Shown here: positions 54,220 through 63,807 of the stretch, in pieces
Layout: every line of letters starts with the position of its first letter
Position numbering within the stretch: the stretch's first letter is position 1
Source of the DNA: Sulfitobacter sp. LCG007
GTDB lineage: Bacteria; Pseudomonadota; Alphaproteobacteria; Rhodobacterales; Rhodobacteraceae
NCBI RefSeq assembly: GCF_040801785.1
Contig: NZ_CP161805.1
Span: 2,790,001-2,854,000, forward strand
Direction: 5' to 3'
Length of the DNA: 64,000 nt
Notes under the pieces: model-generated
What the model was told of the DNA's origin: nothing
The model's database searches: none
What the model saw: only the letters and a program-made list of their open reading frames with translations
Translations under genes and position numbers: made by a program

Positions 54220-54723
54220 TCAGTGCCTATATGGGTCATCAATGCCCATCTTGCCAAGTATTTCGATCTCGAGACCTTCCATCAGTGCCGCATCGGCATC
54301 CCGGACATGGTCGAATCCGAGCAGATGAAGGATCGAATGCACCAGGAGATGACACAGGTGGCTTGAGAATTCCTTGCCCTGATCGGCGGCTTCCCGCGCG
54401 CAGGTTTCCCACGCGATCGCGATATCGCCGAGCTCGACTACGCCGTCCGGTCCGGCTGCTGGCGCCTCCGGCATGCCGCCCGGCGCCTCGGCGGCCAGAT
54501 CCTCGGCCGGCCAGCTCAGCACGTTGGTCGGCTGCGGCTTGCCCCTGAAATCCGCGTTGAGCGCCGCAATGCGCGCGTCGTCGCAGGCCAGGATCGAGAT
54601 TTCGGCGGCATTGCCCGTCAGCCCCAGCCTTTCGAACACGCCGCGTGCCGCACGTTCGGCAAGCGCGGGCAGCCCGCAGCGTTCCCAGCGCTCATCCTCA
54701 ATGGCGATGTCTATGTCGGTCAT
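54220..54723 (-). CDS. ybeY: endoribonuclease YbeY (16S rRNA maturation)
   Basis: Zinc-dependent RNase involved in 16S rRNA 3'-end maturation and ribosome quality control. The 167-aa protein has the catalytic HSILHLLGFDH motif (about residues 134-144), which gives the three zinc-binding histidines, and the preceding KPQPTNVLSWPAED. The ATG at 54723 gives MTDIDIAIEDERW. It lies between phoH and corC, the standard phoH-ybeY-corC-lnt order, and its first five codons are identical to those of corC. Confidence 0.94.
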   Translation of the reverse strand: MTDIDIAIEDERWERCGLPALAERAARGVFERLGLTGNAAEISILACDDARIAALNADFRGKPQPTNVLSWPAEDLAAEAPGGMPEAPAAGPDGVVELGDIAIAWETCAREAADQGKEFSSHLCHLLVHSILHLLGFDHVRDADAALMEGLEIEILGKMGIDDPYRH

Positions 54724-54739
54724 GGCGTGCGGAGCAGGC

Positions 54740-55729
54740 TCAGGCCGGATCGCTGTCCGCCTCGTAGGCCTCGATGATCGCGGCGACGAGCGGATGGCGA
54801 ACGACATCCTTGGAGGTGAAATAGGAGAAGCTGATCTTCGGGATCGTCTTCAGAAGCCGCTCGGCGTCCGCCAGACCCGACGGCACGCCCCTCGGCAGGT
54901 CGATCTGGGTCCGGTCGCCGGTGATGACCATGCGCGAGCCCTCGCCGAGGCGCGTCAGAAACATCTTCATCTGCATCGAGGTGGCGTTCTGCGCCTCATC
55001 CAGCACGACGAAGGCATTGGACAGCGTGCGTCCGCGCATGAAAGCCAGGGGCGCGATCTCGATCTGCTTTTCCTCGATCAGCTTGGCGAGCTGCTTTCCC
55101 GGAAGGAAGTCGTTCAGCGCATCATAGAGCGGCTGCATGTAGGGATCGACCTTGTCCTTCATGTCCCCCGGCAGGAAGCCAAGCCGTTCGCCCGCCTCGA
55201 CCGCAGGGCGCGAGAGGATGATCTTGTCGACCTGGCCGGTGATGAACATCGACACGCCGACGGCCACGGCGAGATATGTCTTGCCCGTGCCCGCCGGGCC
55301 GATGCCGAAACTCAGGTCGTTCTCGAAAAGCGCGCGGACATAGGCTTTCTGGGCCTCGGTGCGCGGCTCGACCCGCTTCTTTCGGGTCTGGATCTCGACC
55401 CGGCTGCCGATCGGCATCTCGAGCTGATCGCCGTCAAGTGTCTCGGATCCCGCATCGAACGGTCCCATCCGCAACTCACGGTCCACGTCCCCCGCCTCGA
55501 CCGTGCGCCCGCCCTCGAGCCGGGCGTAGAGCGCGTGCAGCACCCGCAGCGCATCGCTTTGCGCCTGCTTGTCGCCCATGACGTTCAGATGGTTGCCGCG
55601 CCGCACGATCTGTACGCCAAGGGCTGTCTCTATGGCGGCTAGGTTTGAGTCGTATGGCCCGCAAAGCTCGATCAGGAGGCGATTGTCCGGAAATTCCACG
55701 GTCGCATTGGGCGGGACCGTGACGCTCAT
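54740..55729 (-). CDS. phoH: PhoH-like P-loop ATPase
   Basis: Cytosolic ATPase that accompanies YbeY. The 329-aa protein has Walker A in FGIGPAGTGKTYLAVAVGVS and Walker B in NAFVVLDEAQNATSMQMKMF, with further conserved KIILSRPAVEAGERLGFLPG and RMVITGDRTQIDLPRGVPSG. The start is uncertain: ATG 55729 is used, but the frame runs open to a TTG at 55807 with plausible sequence in between. The activity is possibly RNA helicase-like. It opens the phoH-ybeY-corC-lnt run, with miaB upstream. Confidence 0.9.
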   Translation of the reverse strand: MSVTVPPNATVEFPDNRLLIELCGPYDSNLAAIETALGVQIVRRGNHLNVMGDKQAQSDALRVLHALYARLEGGRTVEAGDVDRELRMGPFDAGSETLDGDQLEMPIGSRVEIQTRKKRVEPRTEAQKAYVRALFENDLSFGIGPAGTGKTYLAVAVGVSMFITGQVDKIILSRPAVEAGERLGFLPGDMKDKVDPYMQPLYDALNDFLPGKQLAKLIEEKQIEIAPLAFMRGRTLSNAFVVLDEAQNATSMQMKMFLTRLGEGSRMVITGDRTQIDLPRGVPSGLADAERLLKTIPKISFSYFTSKDVVRHPLVAAIIEAYEADSDPA

Positions 55730-55953
55730 GTCGCTTGGGGCCAATAGCTGCTCCTCGTGGCTCTCTTGCGTTACCGGAAGGTTGCAGTTTCCCTGTCGGT
55801 TTCGCAAGCGGTGCGGGGGCGAATTGCACGCCCGTGACGAAAAAACACCGCGCCCGCGCGGAGATCCGCCCGCATCGGGACAGCGCGGGCACAGTCTAGG
55901 CGAAAATCGTTAACAGACGGCAGTACCGGAGGAGCGTGCGGTCGTTTCGCGCC

Positions 55954-57273
55954 TCAGAGCGGGCGCCCGGCAAGGGAGTTGGACTTGGCGGCGGTGATTC
56001 TCGCCCGGACGACGTCGCCCACGGCGGCATCCGACCCCTCGAGATGTACCGCATGCAGGTATTCCGACTTGCCGACCATCTGGCCTTCATGCCGCCCCGC
56101 TTTCTCCACCAGCACCGAGAGGTCGCGGCCGACCATGCTTTCCTGAACGGTCCGTTGCTGACGCGTGATCAACGCCTGCAGCCGCTGCAGCCGCGTGTCG
56201 GCCTCGAGGGCGTCGACCTGCGCGCGCTCGGCTGCCGGCGTCCCCGGACGGGGCGAGTACTTGAACGAATAGGCATAGCCGTAACCCACCGCCTCGACCA
56301 GATCGAGCGTCGCCTGGAAGTCGGCCTCGGTCTCTTCAGGGAACCCGACGATGAAATCGCCCGACAGCACGATATCCGGCCGGGCCGCGCGAATGCGCTC
56401 GACAAGCCTGAGGTAGCCTTCGGCGGTATGGCTCCGGTTCATCCGCTTGAGGATCCGGTCCGATCCAGACTGAACCGGCAGGTGCAGGTAAGGCATAAGC
56501 TTCGGGCACTGCGCATGTGCCGCGATCAGATCCTCGCCCATGTCGTTCGGATGCGAGGTGGTGAAGCGGATGCGTTCCAGCCCCTCGATGTCATTGAGTG
56601 CCCAGATCAGGCGCGCAAGCGAATAGTCCCCGTCCGGCCCCGCGCCGTGATAGGCGTTGACGTTCTGGCCAAGCAGGGTGATCTCGCGCACGCCGCGCGC
56701 CACCAGGTCGCGCGCCTCGTCCAGCACCCGCGATACCGGACGGCTGACCTCGGCCCCGCGCGTGTAGGGCACCACGCAGAAGGCGCAGAACTTGTCGCAC
56801 CCCTCCTGAACGGTCAGGAAGGCTGCCGGCGCGCGCCGCGCCTTCGGCCTTCGTGCCAGTCGCTCGAACTTGTCCTCCTCGGGGAAATCCGTGTCGAGCG
56901 CCTTCGCGCCCTGCCGCACACGGGCCTCCATCTGCGGCAGGCGGTGATAGGATTGCGGACCGACAACGAGATCGACCGCCGGCTGGCGCCGCATGATCTC
57001 TTCGCCCTCGGCCTGCGCCACGCAGCCCGCCACGCCGATCTTCAGATCGGGATTGGCGGCCTTCAGGGGCTTGAGCCTTCCGAGTTCGGAATAGACCTTC
57101 TCGGCCGCCTTTTCGCGGATATGGCAGGTGTTGAGCAGGATCATGTCCGCCTCAGCCGCGCTGTCCGTCGCGACATATCCCTGCCCCGCAAGGCTTTCCG
57201 CCATGCGCTCGCTGTCATAGACGTTCATCTGGCAGCCGTAGGTCTTGATGAATAGCTTCTTGGGCGCGGTCAT
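55954..57273 (-). CDS. miaB: tRNA-2-methylthio-N6-dimethylallyladenosine synthase MiaB
   Basis: Radical-SAM methylthiotransferase acting on i6A37 of tRNA. The 439-aa protein has the N-terminal UPF0004 domain ([20 protein letters not shown]), the radical-SAM Cys cluster in [15 protein letters not shown], the [12 protein letters not shown] segment and a C-terminal TRAM domain. Length is standard for MiaB. Its position upstream of the phoH-ybeY-corC-lnt run matches the usual neighbourhood. The ATG at 57273 gives the canonical start. Confidence 0.96.
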   Translation of the reverse strand: MTAPKKLFIKTYGCQMNVYDSERMAESLAGQGYVATDSAAEADMILLNTCHIREKAAEKVYSELGRLKPLKAANPDLKIGVAGCVAQAEGEEIMRRQPAVDLVVGPQSYHRLPQMEARVRQGAKALDTDFPEEDKFERLARRPKARRAPAAFLTVQEGCDKFCAFCVVPYTRGAEVSRPVSRVLDEARDLVARGVREITLLGQNVNAYHGAGPDGDYSLARLIWALNDIEGLERIRFTTSHPNDMGEDLIAAHAQCPKLMPYLHLPVQSGSDRILKRMNRSHTAEGYLRLVERIRAARPDIVLSGDFIVGFPEETEADFQATLDLVEAVGYGYAYSFKYSPRPGTPAAERAQVDALEADTRLQRLQALITRQQRTVQESMVGRDLSVLVEKAGRHEGQMVGKSEYLHAVHLEGSDAAVGDVVRARITAAKSNSLAGRPL

Positions 57274-57384
57274 GTGGGATCCCGGATCTGGTCCGTCAGG
57301 CGCGCGGCGTATCAGCCCTGCCGCGCGCTTGCAATGCAGCCGGGATTACACGATTCTGGCCCCGACTTCCAATCCGGAGCCCGG

Positions 57385-58248
57385 ATGCACCACGAAAGCC
57401 TCTCCGCCTTCCTCCGCAACGGGTCGCGCGCCCTGAAGTCCGGCCCGGTGGCGATCGTGCTGGTCGAGGACCCCGTCGAGATCGACAGCACGCTGCGGCA
57501 TCATCTCGATCGCGGATTCGGCTGCGTCCTGGCCCTCATGCCGCCGGGCTTCACGGTTGCCCCCGACCTGGCAGAGAGGATTCACCGCATCGATCACACC
57601 CTCGGCCCCGACGGCAGCTTCGAGACTGCCGTCAATGCGATCGTCCGCGCGGCTCCGGGGGCCTGGATCTACTACTGCTTCAACGCCGAATATCTCTACT
57701 TCCCGTTCTGCGAGACCCGCAGCGTCGGCGAGCTTCTGGCCTTTCACGCCGAGGAGCGGCGCGAGGCGATGTTGGCCTATGTCATCGATCTCTATGCGCC
57801 CGATTTCGCGGTTCATCCCGATGCGGTGAGCCTCGACAGCGCGCATCTGGACCGTTCGGGCTATTATGCGCTGGCGCGCAGCGGACCGTCCGGCGGGGCG
57901 CGCGAGCGACAGCTCGATTTCTTCGGCGGGTTGCGCTGGCGTTTTGAAGAGCATGTCCCCCGGGACCGGCGCAGGATCGACCGCACCGCGCTCTTCCGGG
58001 CCCGGCGCGGCCTCGTCCTGCGTCCCGATCACAGCGTCTCGGACGAAGAGATGAACACCTATGCCTGCCCCTGGCATCACAACCTGACGGCGGCGATCTG
58101 CTCGTTCCGCGCCGCCAAGGCGCTCAGGGCCAATCCCGGCAGCCGCGACGCCATCGATACCTTCCGCTGGCGGAATTCCGAGCCGTTCGAGTGGCATTCC
58201 CGCCAGCTGCTGGATCTGGGGCTGATGGAACCGGGTCAGTGGTTCTGA
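57385..58248 (+). CDS. conserved hypothetical protein, glycosyltransferase-like
   Basis: Encodes 287 aa. The region PVAIVLVEDPVEIDSTLRHH (residues 20-39), then GFGCVLALMPPGFTVAPD, and WIYYCFNAEYLYFPFCETRS resembles group-2-like glycosyltransferase folds of uncharacterised proteins in this bacterial group, but no DxD is convincing. The ATG at 57385 follows GGAG. The function cannot be named. It is divergent from miaB. Confidence 0.62.
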   Translation: MHHESLSAFLRNGSRALKSGPVAIVLVEDPVEIDSTLRHHLDRGFGCVLALMPPGFTVAPDLAERIHRIDHTLGPDGSFETAVNAIVRAAPGAWIYYCFNAEYLYFPFCETRSVGELLAFHAEERREAMLAYVIDLYAPDFAVHPDAVSLDSAHLDRSGYYALARSGPSGGARERQLDFFGGLRWRFEEHVPRDRRRIDRTALFRARRGLVLRPDHSVSDEEMNTYACPWHHNLTAAICSFRAAKALRANPGSRDAIDTFRWRNSEPFEWHSRQLLDLGLMEPGQWF

Positions 58249-58270
58249 GGGAGTCGCGCCGCGTGTCGCA

Positions 58271-58330
58271 GGCATGGGTATTGCCGGCATGGGTGTTGCC
58301 GAGAGGGGTCTTGCAGGCATCGCGCTTTTG
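58271..58330 (+). repeat. degenerate 15-bp tandem repeat (four units)
   Basis: Units GGCATGGGTATTGCC, GGCATGGGTGTTGCC, GAGAGGGGTCTTGCA and GGCATCGCGCTTTTG. Units one and two differ at one base; the third and fourth are more diverged. Located between two genes, no clear gene of its own. Confidence 0.7.
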
Positions 58331-58376
58331 ACAAGAATGCGCACTCTTGCGGGGTGAACGATCAGGAAGAGGGAAG

Positions 58377-58841
58377 ATGAAAGTCAGACGTGCCGTTGCA
58401 GGTGACGCCGCCGGGATCAGCGGATTTCTCGAGGAACTCAAGGCCATCGGCAAGAGACGCCTGCCGTGCGATCGGGACTTCGTGCTGCAGACCTACATCG
58501 AGGGTGCGGATACCATCCGCTGCTCCGTGGCCGAGGACGCCGGGGGCGACCTGATTGGCATACAGATCCTGAAACACGCGACGGAAACGAACCCGTACGG
58601 TGTCGCGCCGGGATGGGGAATCATCGGCACCCATGTCAGTCCCCGCGCTGCGCGGCGCGGCGTGGGAAAGGCGCTCTTTGCCGCATCGCTTGCCGCGGCG
58701 CGAGAGGCCGGCCTCGAAAAGGTCGACGCCAGCATCGGCGCCGACAACGTCGAGGGGCTGGCCTATTACGAAGCCATGGGGTTTCGGACGTACCGAACAC
58801 CCGATGGCAAGATCTGCAAGTGCCTCGAGATTTCGCGGTAG
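58377..58841 (+). CDS. GNAT family N-acetyltransferase
   Basis: Encodes 154 aa. The acetyl-CoA-binding segment GTHVSPRAARRGVGKALFAA (about residues 82-101) and the DNVEGLAYYEAMGFRTYRTP close are typical of GNAT acetyltransferases. The ATG at 58377 follows GGAAGAGGGAAG, an excellent ribosome-binding site. It starts 46 bases after the tandem repeat tract. Substrate unknown; toxin or antibiotic acetylation cannot be excluded. Confidence 0.88.
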   Translation: MKVRRAVAGDAAGISGFLEELKAIGKRRLPCDRDFVLQTYIEGADTIRCSVAEDAGGDLIGIQILKHATETNPYGVAPGWGIIGTHVSPRAARRGVGKALFAASLAAAREAGLEKVDASIGADNVEGLAYYEAMGFRTYRTPDGKICKCLEISR

Positions 58842-58884
58842 ACGTCTCCCGCCTTCCGGCGCGGGACATGCTGCCTGCCGATGC

Positions 58885-59682
58885 TCAGGCGCGGTAGAGA
58901 ACCGGGAACCAGTCCTCGCGCAGGCGATCTCCGGGCGCCATGCCGTGACCCGGAAACGGGGGTGATGTGCGACCGGGACGTTCGACATAGCGCGCATCTT
59001 CGCCGACGAAACGGACCGAGAAGGCCCGCCGCCTTGCGGTGGAGGTATTGCCGCGCGCGCCGTGCAGAACGGAGAAGTGGAATGCCACGGCGTCCCCCGG
59101 CTCCATCTCGTACTCGATGATGCGCATGCCCTCGGCATCCGGATCAGGAACCGGCATATAATCCTCGTCGGAGGCATAGAAGTTCTCTTCCGACAGCCAG
59201 CGCGTGGGCAGCACCGGCTTTGGCCACAGATGCGAGCCCGCGACGCAGCGCAGGCTGGCCTCGCGCACTGGATCGAGCGGGACCCAGAAGCTGACCGACT
59301 GCCGTCCGCCGGTGAAATAGTAGGGACCGTCCTGATGCCAGGGTGTCGCCTTCGTCGTGCCCGGCTCCTTGACCAGGACATGATCATGGAACAGTTGCGC
59401 CGTTGCGCTGTCCATCAGTTCCGCCGCGACCTGCGCCGCGGGCGACCCTCTCAGCACCCGCTCGAACTGGGGAATGCGCTGCCAGTTGCAGTAGTCGTCG
59501 AAGAAGCGTCCCGCCTCCCCTGCCCTCAGGTTCTCCGCGGCGTAGGGGCCCGGCTCGGCCATGTTGCGCTCGACGCCTTCGCGCAGGGTCGCTACATGCC
59601 CGGCAAAGAGCCCGCGCACCAGCACGACGCCGTCGCGGCGGTAGTCCGACACATGCTGCTCAGTGATCAGCGGGTGGCTCAT
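58885..59682 (-). CDS. phytanoyl-CoA dioxygenase (PhyH) family protein
   Basis: Non-haem iron(II)/2-oxoglutarate dioxygenase family (265 aa). The iron-binding HxD...H triad is visible as TPWHQDGPYYFTGGRQSVSF and the distal AVAFHFSVLHGARGNTS. The C-terminal arginine that would hold 2-oxoglutarate is probably in RAFSVRFVGEDARY. The substrate is unknown; ectoine, phytanate and other small substrates are used by members. Convergent with the GNAT gene. Confidence 0.88.
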   Translation of the reverse strand: MSHPLITEQHVSDYRRDGVVLVRGLFAGHVATLREGVERNMAEPGPYAAENLRAGEAGRFFDDYCNWQRIPQFERVLRGSPAAQVAAELMDSATAQLFHDHVLVKEPGTTKATPWHQDGPYYFTGGRQSVSFWVPLDPVREASLRCVAGSHLWPKPVLPTRWLSEENFYASDEDYMPVPDPDAEGMRIIEYEMEPGDAVAFHFSVLHGARGNTSTARRRAFSVRFVGEDARYVERPGRTSPPFPGHGMAPGDRLREDWFPVLYRA

Positions 59683-59718
59683 GCGGGCGTCACGATATCT
59701 TTCCGCCCCGGCCCCGGC

Positions 59719-60138
59719 TCAGGACTTTCGGCGCAGGCGGATGACCACATCGACCGAAGCGATCTCGGCGCCTTCCGGCGCGTCCGGCAGGCGGGCGATC
59801 ACCAGATCCTCGGAAGGTGCGTCGGTCAGCTTTCCGTCGTCTTCCCAGAAGTAATGCGGATGGTCCGAGGTGTTGGTGTCGAAATAGCTCTTCGAGCCGT
59901 CAACCGTCACCTCCTGCACAAGACCCGCGTCGCAGAAGGCGCGAAGCGTATTGTAGACGGTCGCCAGAGACACCTGCGCCCCCCGCTCCTGCGCGGCCTC
60001 GAAGAGGCTTTCCGCGGTAACGTGCCGGTTGCGCCCGTCACCCACCAGCAGCGTCGCAAGGGCGACCCGCTGGCGCGTTGGCCGCAGGCCGGCCGTGGCA
60101 AGCCAGCGCGTTCCGTTCTCGATCTGGGTCGTCGCCAT
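59719..60138 (-). CDS. irr: Fur-family iron response regulator Irr
   Basis: Haem-responsive Fur-family repressor of the alphaproteobacteria that senses iron status. The 139-aa protein has the winged-helix DNA-binding part (TRQRVALATLLVGDGRNRHV, VSLATVYNTLRAFCDAGLV) and the metal-binding region NTSDHPHYFWEDDGKL. The ATG at 60138 gives MATTQIENG; no N-terminal haem regulatory Cys-Pro motif is present, unlike the Bradyrhizobium protein. It is divergent from fabA, a linkage known in Rhodobacteraceae. Confidence 0.9.
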   Translation of the reverse strand: MATTQIENGTRWLATAGLRPTRQRVALATLLVGDGRNRHVTAESLFEAAQERGAQVSLATVYNTLRAFCDAGLVQEVTVDGSKSYFDTNTSDHPHYFWEDDGKLTDAPSEDLVIARLPDAPEGAEIASVDVVIRLRRKS

Positions 60139-60341
60139 CACGGGCAAATCTCCTTGATGCTTCAGATATAGAGCGCATGTGCAGGCATTTTCAATCATCT
60201 TCGGAAAGTTCGCCGCCGGGTCGGGCCCGCCTGCCGCATCGCAGAGGGGCCGGGCGCGGCCAAACCCGGCCTTGCGGCTGAACCGCGCGCGATGATAGAG
60301 GGTCAGGACCCGAAACGCTGTGGCAGGAGGAACCCGCGGGC

Positions 60342-60851
60342 ATGGCCAACTATCCGACCAGCTTCGACAAGGAAGGCCTGCTGCAATGCGCGCGCGGCGA
60401 ACTTTTCGGGCCCGGCAACGCGCAGCTCCCCGAGCCGCCGATGCTCATGATGGACCGGATCACGGACATCTCGGAGGACGGCGGGGAGTTCGGCAAGGGC
60501 CATGTCGTGGCCGAATTCGACATCACTCCGGACCTCTGGTTCTTCGAGTGTCATTTCCCCGGCAACCCGATCATGCCCGGCTGCCTTGGGCTCGACGGGC
60601 TCTGGCAACTGACGGGCTTCAACCTTGGCTGGCGCGGCTGGCAGGGGCGCGGCTATGCGCTTGGCGTGGGTGAGGTGAAGCTGACCGGCATGGTGCGCCC
60701 CGACCGCAAGATGCTGACCTATCACGTCGATTTCACCAAGGCCGTTCAGACCCGCCGCCTGACCATGGGCGTCGCCAACGGTCGCGTCGAGGCGGATGGC
60801 GAGACCATCTACCAGGTCACCGACATGAAGGTGGCTCTCAGCGAAAACTGA
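60342..60851 (+). CDS. fabA: 3-hydroxydecanoyl-ACP dehydratase/isomerase
   Basis: Introduces the cis double bond of unsaturated fatty acids at the C10 stage. The 169-aa protein has the hotdog fold with catalytic His in [20 protein letters not shown] and [20 protein letters not shown]. The ATG at 60342 follows AGGAGGAACCCGC. It is divergent from irr and on the same strand as fabB and fabI further on, separated from them by a broken TerB-like gene on the opposite strand. Confidence 0.96.
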   Translation: MANYPTSFDKEGLLQCARGELFGPGNAQLPEPPMLMMDRITDISEDGGEFGKGHVVAEFDITPDLWFFECHFPGNPIMPGCLGLDGLWQLTGFNLGWRGWQGRGYALGVGEVKLTGMVRPDRKMLTYHVDFTKAVQTRRLTMGVANGRVEADGETIYQVTDMKVALSEN

Positions 60852-60863
60852 GACGATTTCGCC

Positions 60864-61379
60864 TCAGCCACCGAACCTGCGGCGCAGGTCCTGCCGCGCC
60901 TCGGCCTGCCGCAGGCTCGGGCCCTCGGCGGGAAGTTCGCTGACGATCTCCAGAAGCGCCGCCTCCTCCGCCGGCCCGGCGAGCTTTCGCAGACGGCGGG
61001 CGAGTTTTTCGACCGCCTGCCCGGACCCCTCGCACTGCTAGACGACCCAGCGTCCGAAGACCAGCGCCTCCTGCGCCTCGTCCTCGTCAAACCGGAAGCG
61101 TGCGCGCAGAAGCACATACAGTCGGTCGCGGTCTTCCTTCACCGGCAGATCGTCGAGTTCCAGATAGGAGATCGCCAATGCGGCCGCGGCGAGCCGCGCA
61201 TCGTCAATTCCGTCGACCGGGTGGAGATTGGTCTGCCTGCGGAAGGCGAAGCGGCGCGGCGCGTTTGCCGCCGTCGTCACCACGTCCTGCGCGATGTCCA
61301 GCGCCTCGCGCGGGTTGCGGCGCATCCACCACCAGATCGCCCCGGCGACCAGAGAAACCAGGAGGATGAGAAAGGGCAT
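60864..61379 (-). pseudogene. TerB-like protein gene interrupted by an in-frame amber codon
   Basis: The 516-bp frame from ATG 61379 (preceded by GAGGA) to TGA 60866-60864 is open throughout except for one TAG at 61040-61038. The first part (113 aa) has a membrane helix ([17 protein letters not shown]) and a TerB-like helical region ([20 protein letters not shown]). The frame continues for 57 codons after the TAG ([20 protein letters not shown] and beyond), which reads as the natural C-terminal half. The result is a likely nonsense mutation or sequencing error; readthrough is possible. If functional it would be a membrane-anchored TerB-like protein of unknown role. Confidence 0.78.
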
Positions 61380-61577
61380 CGCACGGTCCTCGCCTTTCAG
61401 ATAATCCCCATCCTATCACGGCTGACAACACCGCACAAACGCGCGCAGACGCTTCGGCATGCAGGTGCGGCGCAACCTTTCATCGCGTTGCGCAGGCCTC
61501 CTGGTTCAGCATTCCGGTTGCACCCGTGGGTTGCCCTGTCCTACATGGAGGCCAGAGCTAGCGAAGGAGAGCGCAGT

Positions 61578-62822
61578 ATGCGCCGTGTCGTCGTCACCGG
61601 ACTGGGCATCGTTTCGTCCATCGGCAACAATGCACAGGAAGTGCTTGCCTCCCTGAAGGAAGGCACCTGCGGGATCGCGTTCAGCCCGGAAATGGCCGAG
61701 CACGGATTTCGCAGCCAGGTTGCCGGAACCCTGGACATCGATGTGGCCGAGCATGTCGACAAGCGCACCCTACGGTTCATGGGACCGGGCGCCGCCTATG
61801 CCCATATCGCCATGACCCAGGCCATTGCGGATGCCGGGCTCGAGGAAAGCGACATCGTCAATCCGCGCACCGGCCTTGTCGCGGGTTCGGGCGGGCCGTC
61901 CACATCCGCCATGCTGGCCGCGCACCAGACCGTGCTAGAGAAAGGTTCGCCCAAGCGCATCGGGCCCTTCGCGGTCCCGAAATGCATGTCCTCCACGATC
62001 AGCGCGAACCTCTCGACCGCCTTCAGGATCAAGGGCATAAACTACTCGATCACCTCGGCCTGCTCGACCTCGCTGCATTGCATCGGCAATGCCGCCGAGC
62101 AGATCATGATGGGCAAGCAGGACGTGATGTTCGCCGGCGGCGGGGAAGAGCTCGACTGGACGCTTTCCTGCCTGTTCGACGCCATGGGCGCGATGTCCTC
62201 CAAGTACAATGACGCGCCCGAGACCGCTTCGCGCGCCTTCGATGCGAACCGGGACGGATTTGTCATCTCGGGCGGCGGCGGGATCGTGGTGCTGGAGGAA
62301 CTCGAACATGCCAAGGCGCGCGGCGCCAAGATCTATGCCGAGGTCACGGGCTATGCGGCCACCAGCGACGGCCACGACATGGTCGCCCCGTCCGGCGAGG
62401 GTGGGGAACGCGCGATGAGCCTGGCGCTGTCGCAGCTTTCGTCCGAGCGCAAGGTGGGCTACATCAACGCCCACGGTACATCGACACCGGTCGGTGACGT
62501 GGGAGAGATCGAGGCCGTCCGCCGCGCCTTCGGCAAGCTCGCCCAGTACGGGGGCAAGACACCCCCGGTCAGCTCCACCAAGTCCATGACCGGCCATACG
62601 CAAGGCGCCGCAGGCGCGCTTGAGACGATCTTCAGCCTCCTGATGCTCGACAACGATTTCATCGCCCGGTCCATCAATGTCCAGACCCTCGACCCGGCGC
62701 TCGATCCCTCCGAGATCGCGCTGGAGCGTATGGACAACGCGGGGCTGGACAGCGTGATGACCAATTCATTCGGTTTCGGGGGAACGAACGGGTCGATGAT
62801 CCTGTCGAGATATCTTGGGTAA
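61578..62822 (+). CDS. fabB: beta-ketoacyl-ACP synthase I
   Basis: Elongating condensing enzyme needed for unsaturated fatty-acid synthesis with FabA. The 414-aa protein starts [20 protein letters not shown], has the catalytic Cys in [20 protein letters not shown], and the two catalytic histidines in [14 protein letters not shown] and [19 protein letters not shown]. The ATG at 61578 follows GAAGGAGAGC. Followed closely by fabI (8-bp gap), so fabB-fabI form one transcript, as in other alphaproteobacteria. Confidence 0.97.
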   Translation: MRRVVVTGLGIVSSIGNNAQEVLASLKEGTCGIAFSPEMAEHGFRSQVAGTLDIDVAEHVDKRTLRFMGPGAAYAHIAMTQAIADAGLEESDIVNPRTGLVAGSGGPSTSAMLAAHQTVLEKGSPKRIGPFAVPKCMSSTISANLSTAFRIKGINYSITSACSTSLHCIGNAAEQIMMGKQDVMFAGGGEELDWTLSCLFDAMGAMSSKYNDAPETASRAFDANRDGFVISGGGGIVVLEELEHAKARGAKIYAEVTGYAATSDGHDMVAPSGEGGERAMSLALSQLSSERKVGYINAHGTSTPVGDVGEIEAVRRAFGKLAQYGGKTPPVSSTKSMTGHTQGAAGALETIFSLLMLDNDFIARSINVQTLDPALDPSEIALERMDNAGLDSVMTNSFGFGGTNGSMILSRYLG

Positions 62823-62830
62823 GAGCCTTT

Positions 62831-63622
62831 ATGACTGACATGCTGAAAGGAAAGCGCGGCCTCGTGATGGGGGTTGCGAACGATCGCTCGATTGCCTGGG
62901 GGATCGCTAAGGCGCTGCACGGCGCCGGGGCCGAGCTGGCCTTCACCTATCAGGGAGATGCCTTCGGCAGCCGCCTGAAGCCCCTGGCCGAAAGCGTCGG
63001 CTCCGATTTCATGGTGGACGTGGACGTCACCGACGACGCCTCGCTCGACGCGGCATTCGAGCAGCTGGCGGCGCGCTGGCCCAGCATCGACTTTGTCGTC
63101 CATGCCATCGCCTTTTCGGACAAGTCCGAACTGACGGGCCGCTTCCTCAACACCAGCCGCGCCAACTTCAAGCATTCGCTCGATATCTCGGCGTTCTCCT
63201 TCATCGACGTCGCCCGCCGCGCCCATCCCCTGATGAAAGAGAACGGCGGTTGCCTGCTGACCCTGACATACCAGGGCTCCAATCGCGTGGTCCCGAACTA
63301 TAATGTCATGGGTGTGGCCAAGGCCGCGCTGGAATCCGCGACCCGCTACCTTGCCAACGACCTCGGCCCCGAAGGTATCCGCGTCAACGCGATCTCGCCG
63401 GGTCCAATGAAGACGCTTGCAGGAGCGGCCATCGGCGGGGCCAGACGCACCTACAAGCATACCGACCTCAACGCGCCCCTCCGCGCCAACGCGACGCTCG
63501 AAGCGGTCGGCGGCACGGCAGTCTACCTCGTCTCGGACGCCGGCGCCTGCACCACCGGAGAGATCATCCGTGTCGACGGCGGATTTCACGTGCTTGGAAT
63601 GCCGCAGGCCGAGTATCTCTGA
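62831..63622 (+). CDS. fabI: enoyl-ACP reductase (NADH)
   Basis: Last reduction of each fatty-acid elongation round. The 263-aa SDR-fold protein has the NADH-binding GLVMGVANDRSIAWGIAKAL, DFVVHAIAFSDKSELTGRFL, and the catalytic Tyr-Lys pair in PNYNVMGVAKAALESATRYL. The ATG at 62831 lies 8 bases after fabB. A hairpin follows 36 bases after the stop. The set fabA/fabB/fabI plus accA covers much of type II fatty-acid synthesis, although other fab genes are not here. Confidence 0.96.
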   Translation: MTDMLKGKRGLVMGVANDRSIAWGIAKALHGAGAELAFTYQGDAFGSRLKPLAESVGSDFMVDVDVTDDASLDAAFEQLAARWPSIDFVVHAIAFSDKSELTGRFLNTSRANFKHSLDISAFSFIDVARRAHPLMKENGGCLLTLTYQGSNRVVPNYNVMGVAKAALESATRYLANDLGPEGIRVNAISPGPMKTLAGAAIGGARRTYKHTDLNAPLRANATLEAVGGTAVYLVSDAGACTTGEIIRVDGGFHVLGMPQAEYL

Positions 63623-63658
63623 GGCAGGGCGCTGGCTGCGCTGATCTTGGACGATGAA

Positions 63659-63686
63659 ATCGCCCCGACGCCATCATCGGGGCGAT
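63659..63686 (+). terminator. hairpin downstream of fabI
   Basis: ATCGCCCCGA (63659-63668) pairs with TCGGGGCGAT (63677-63686), 8-nt loop. No T-run; possibly a transcript-end stabiliser. Confidence 0.5.
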
Positions 63687-63807
63687 CCTGAAGACGCTGT
63701 CGCGGCCTTCGAAACGCACCCAGCCATCTGCAACGCAAAGGTGGTTCGGCCGGCGCAATGGACAGCTTGCGCGCTGTGGCGGGACCCCGGAAAGCGCATG
63801 GGATAAC

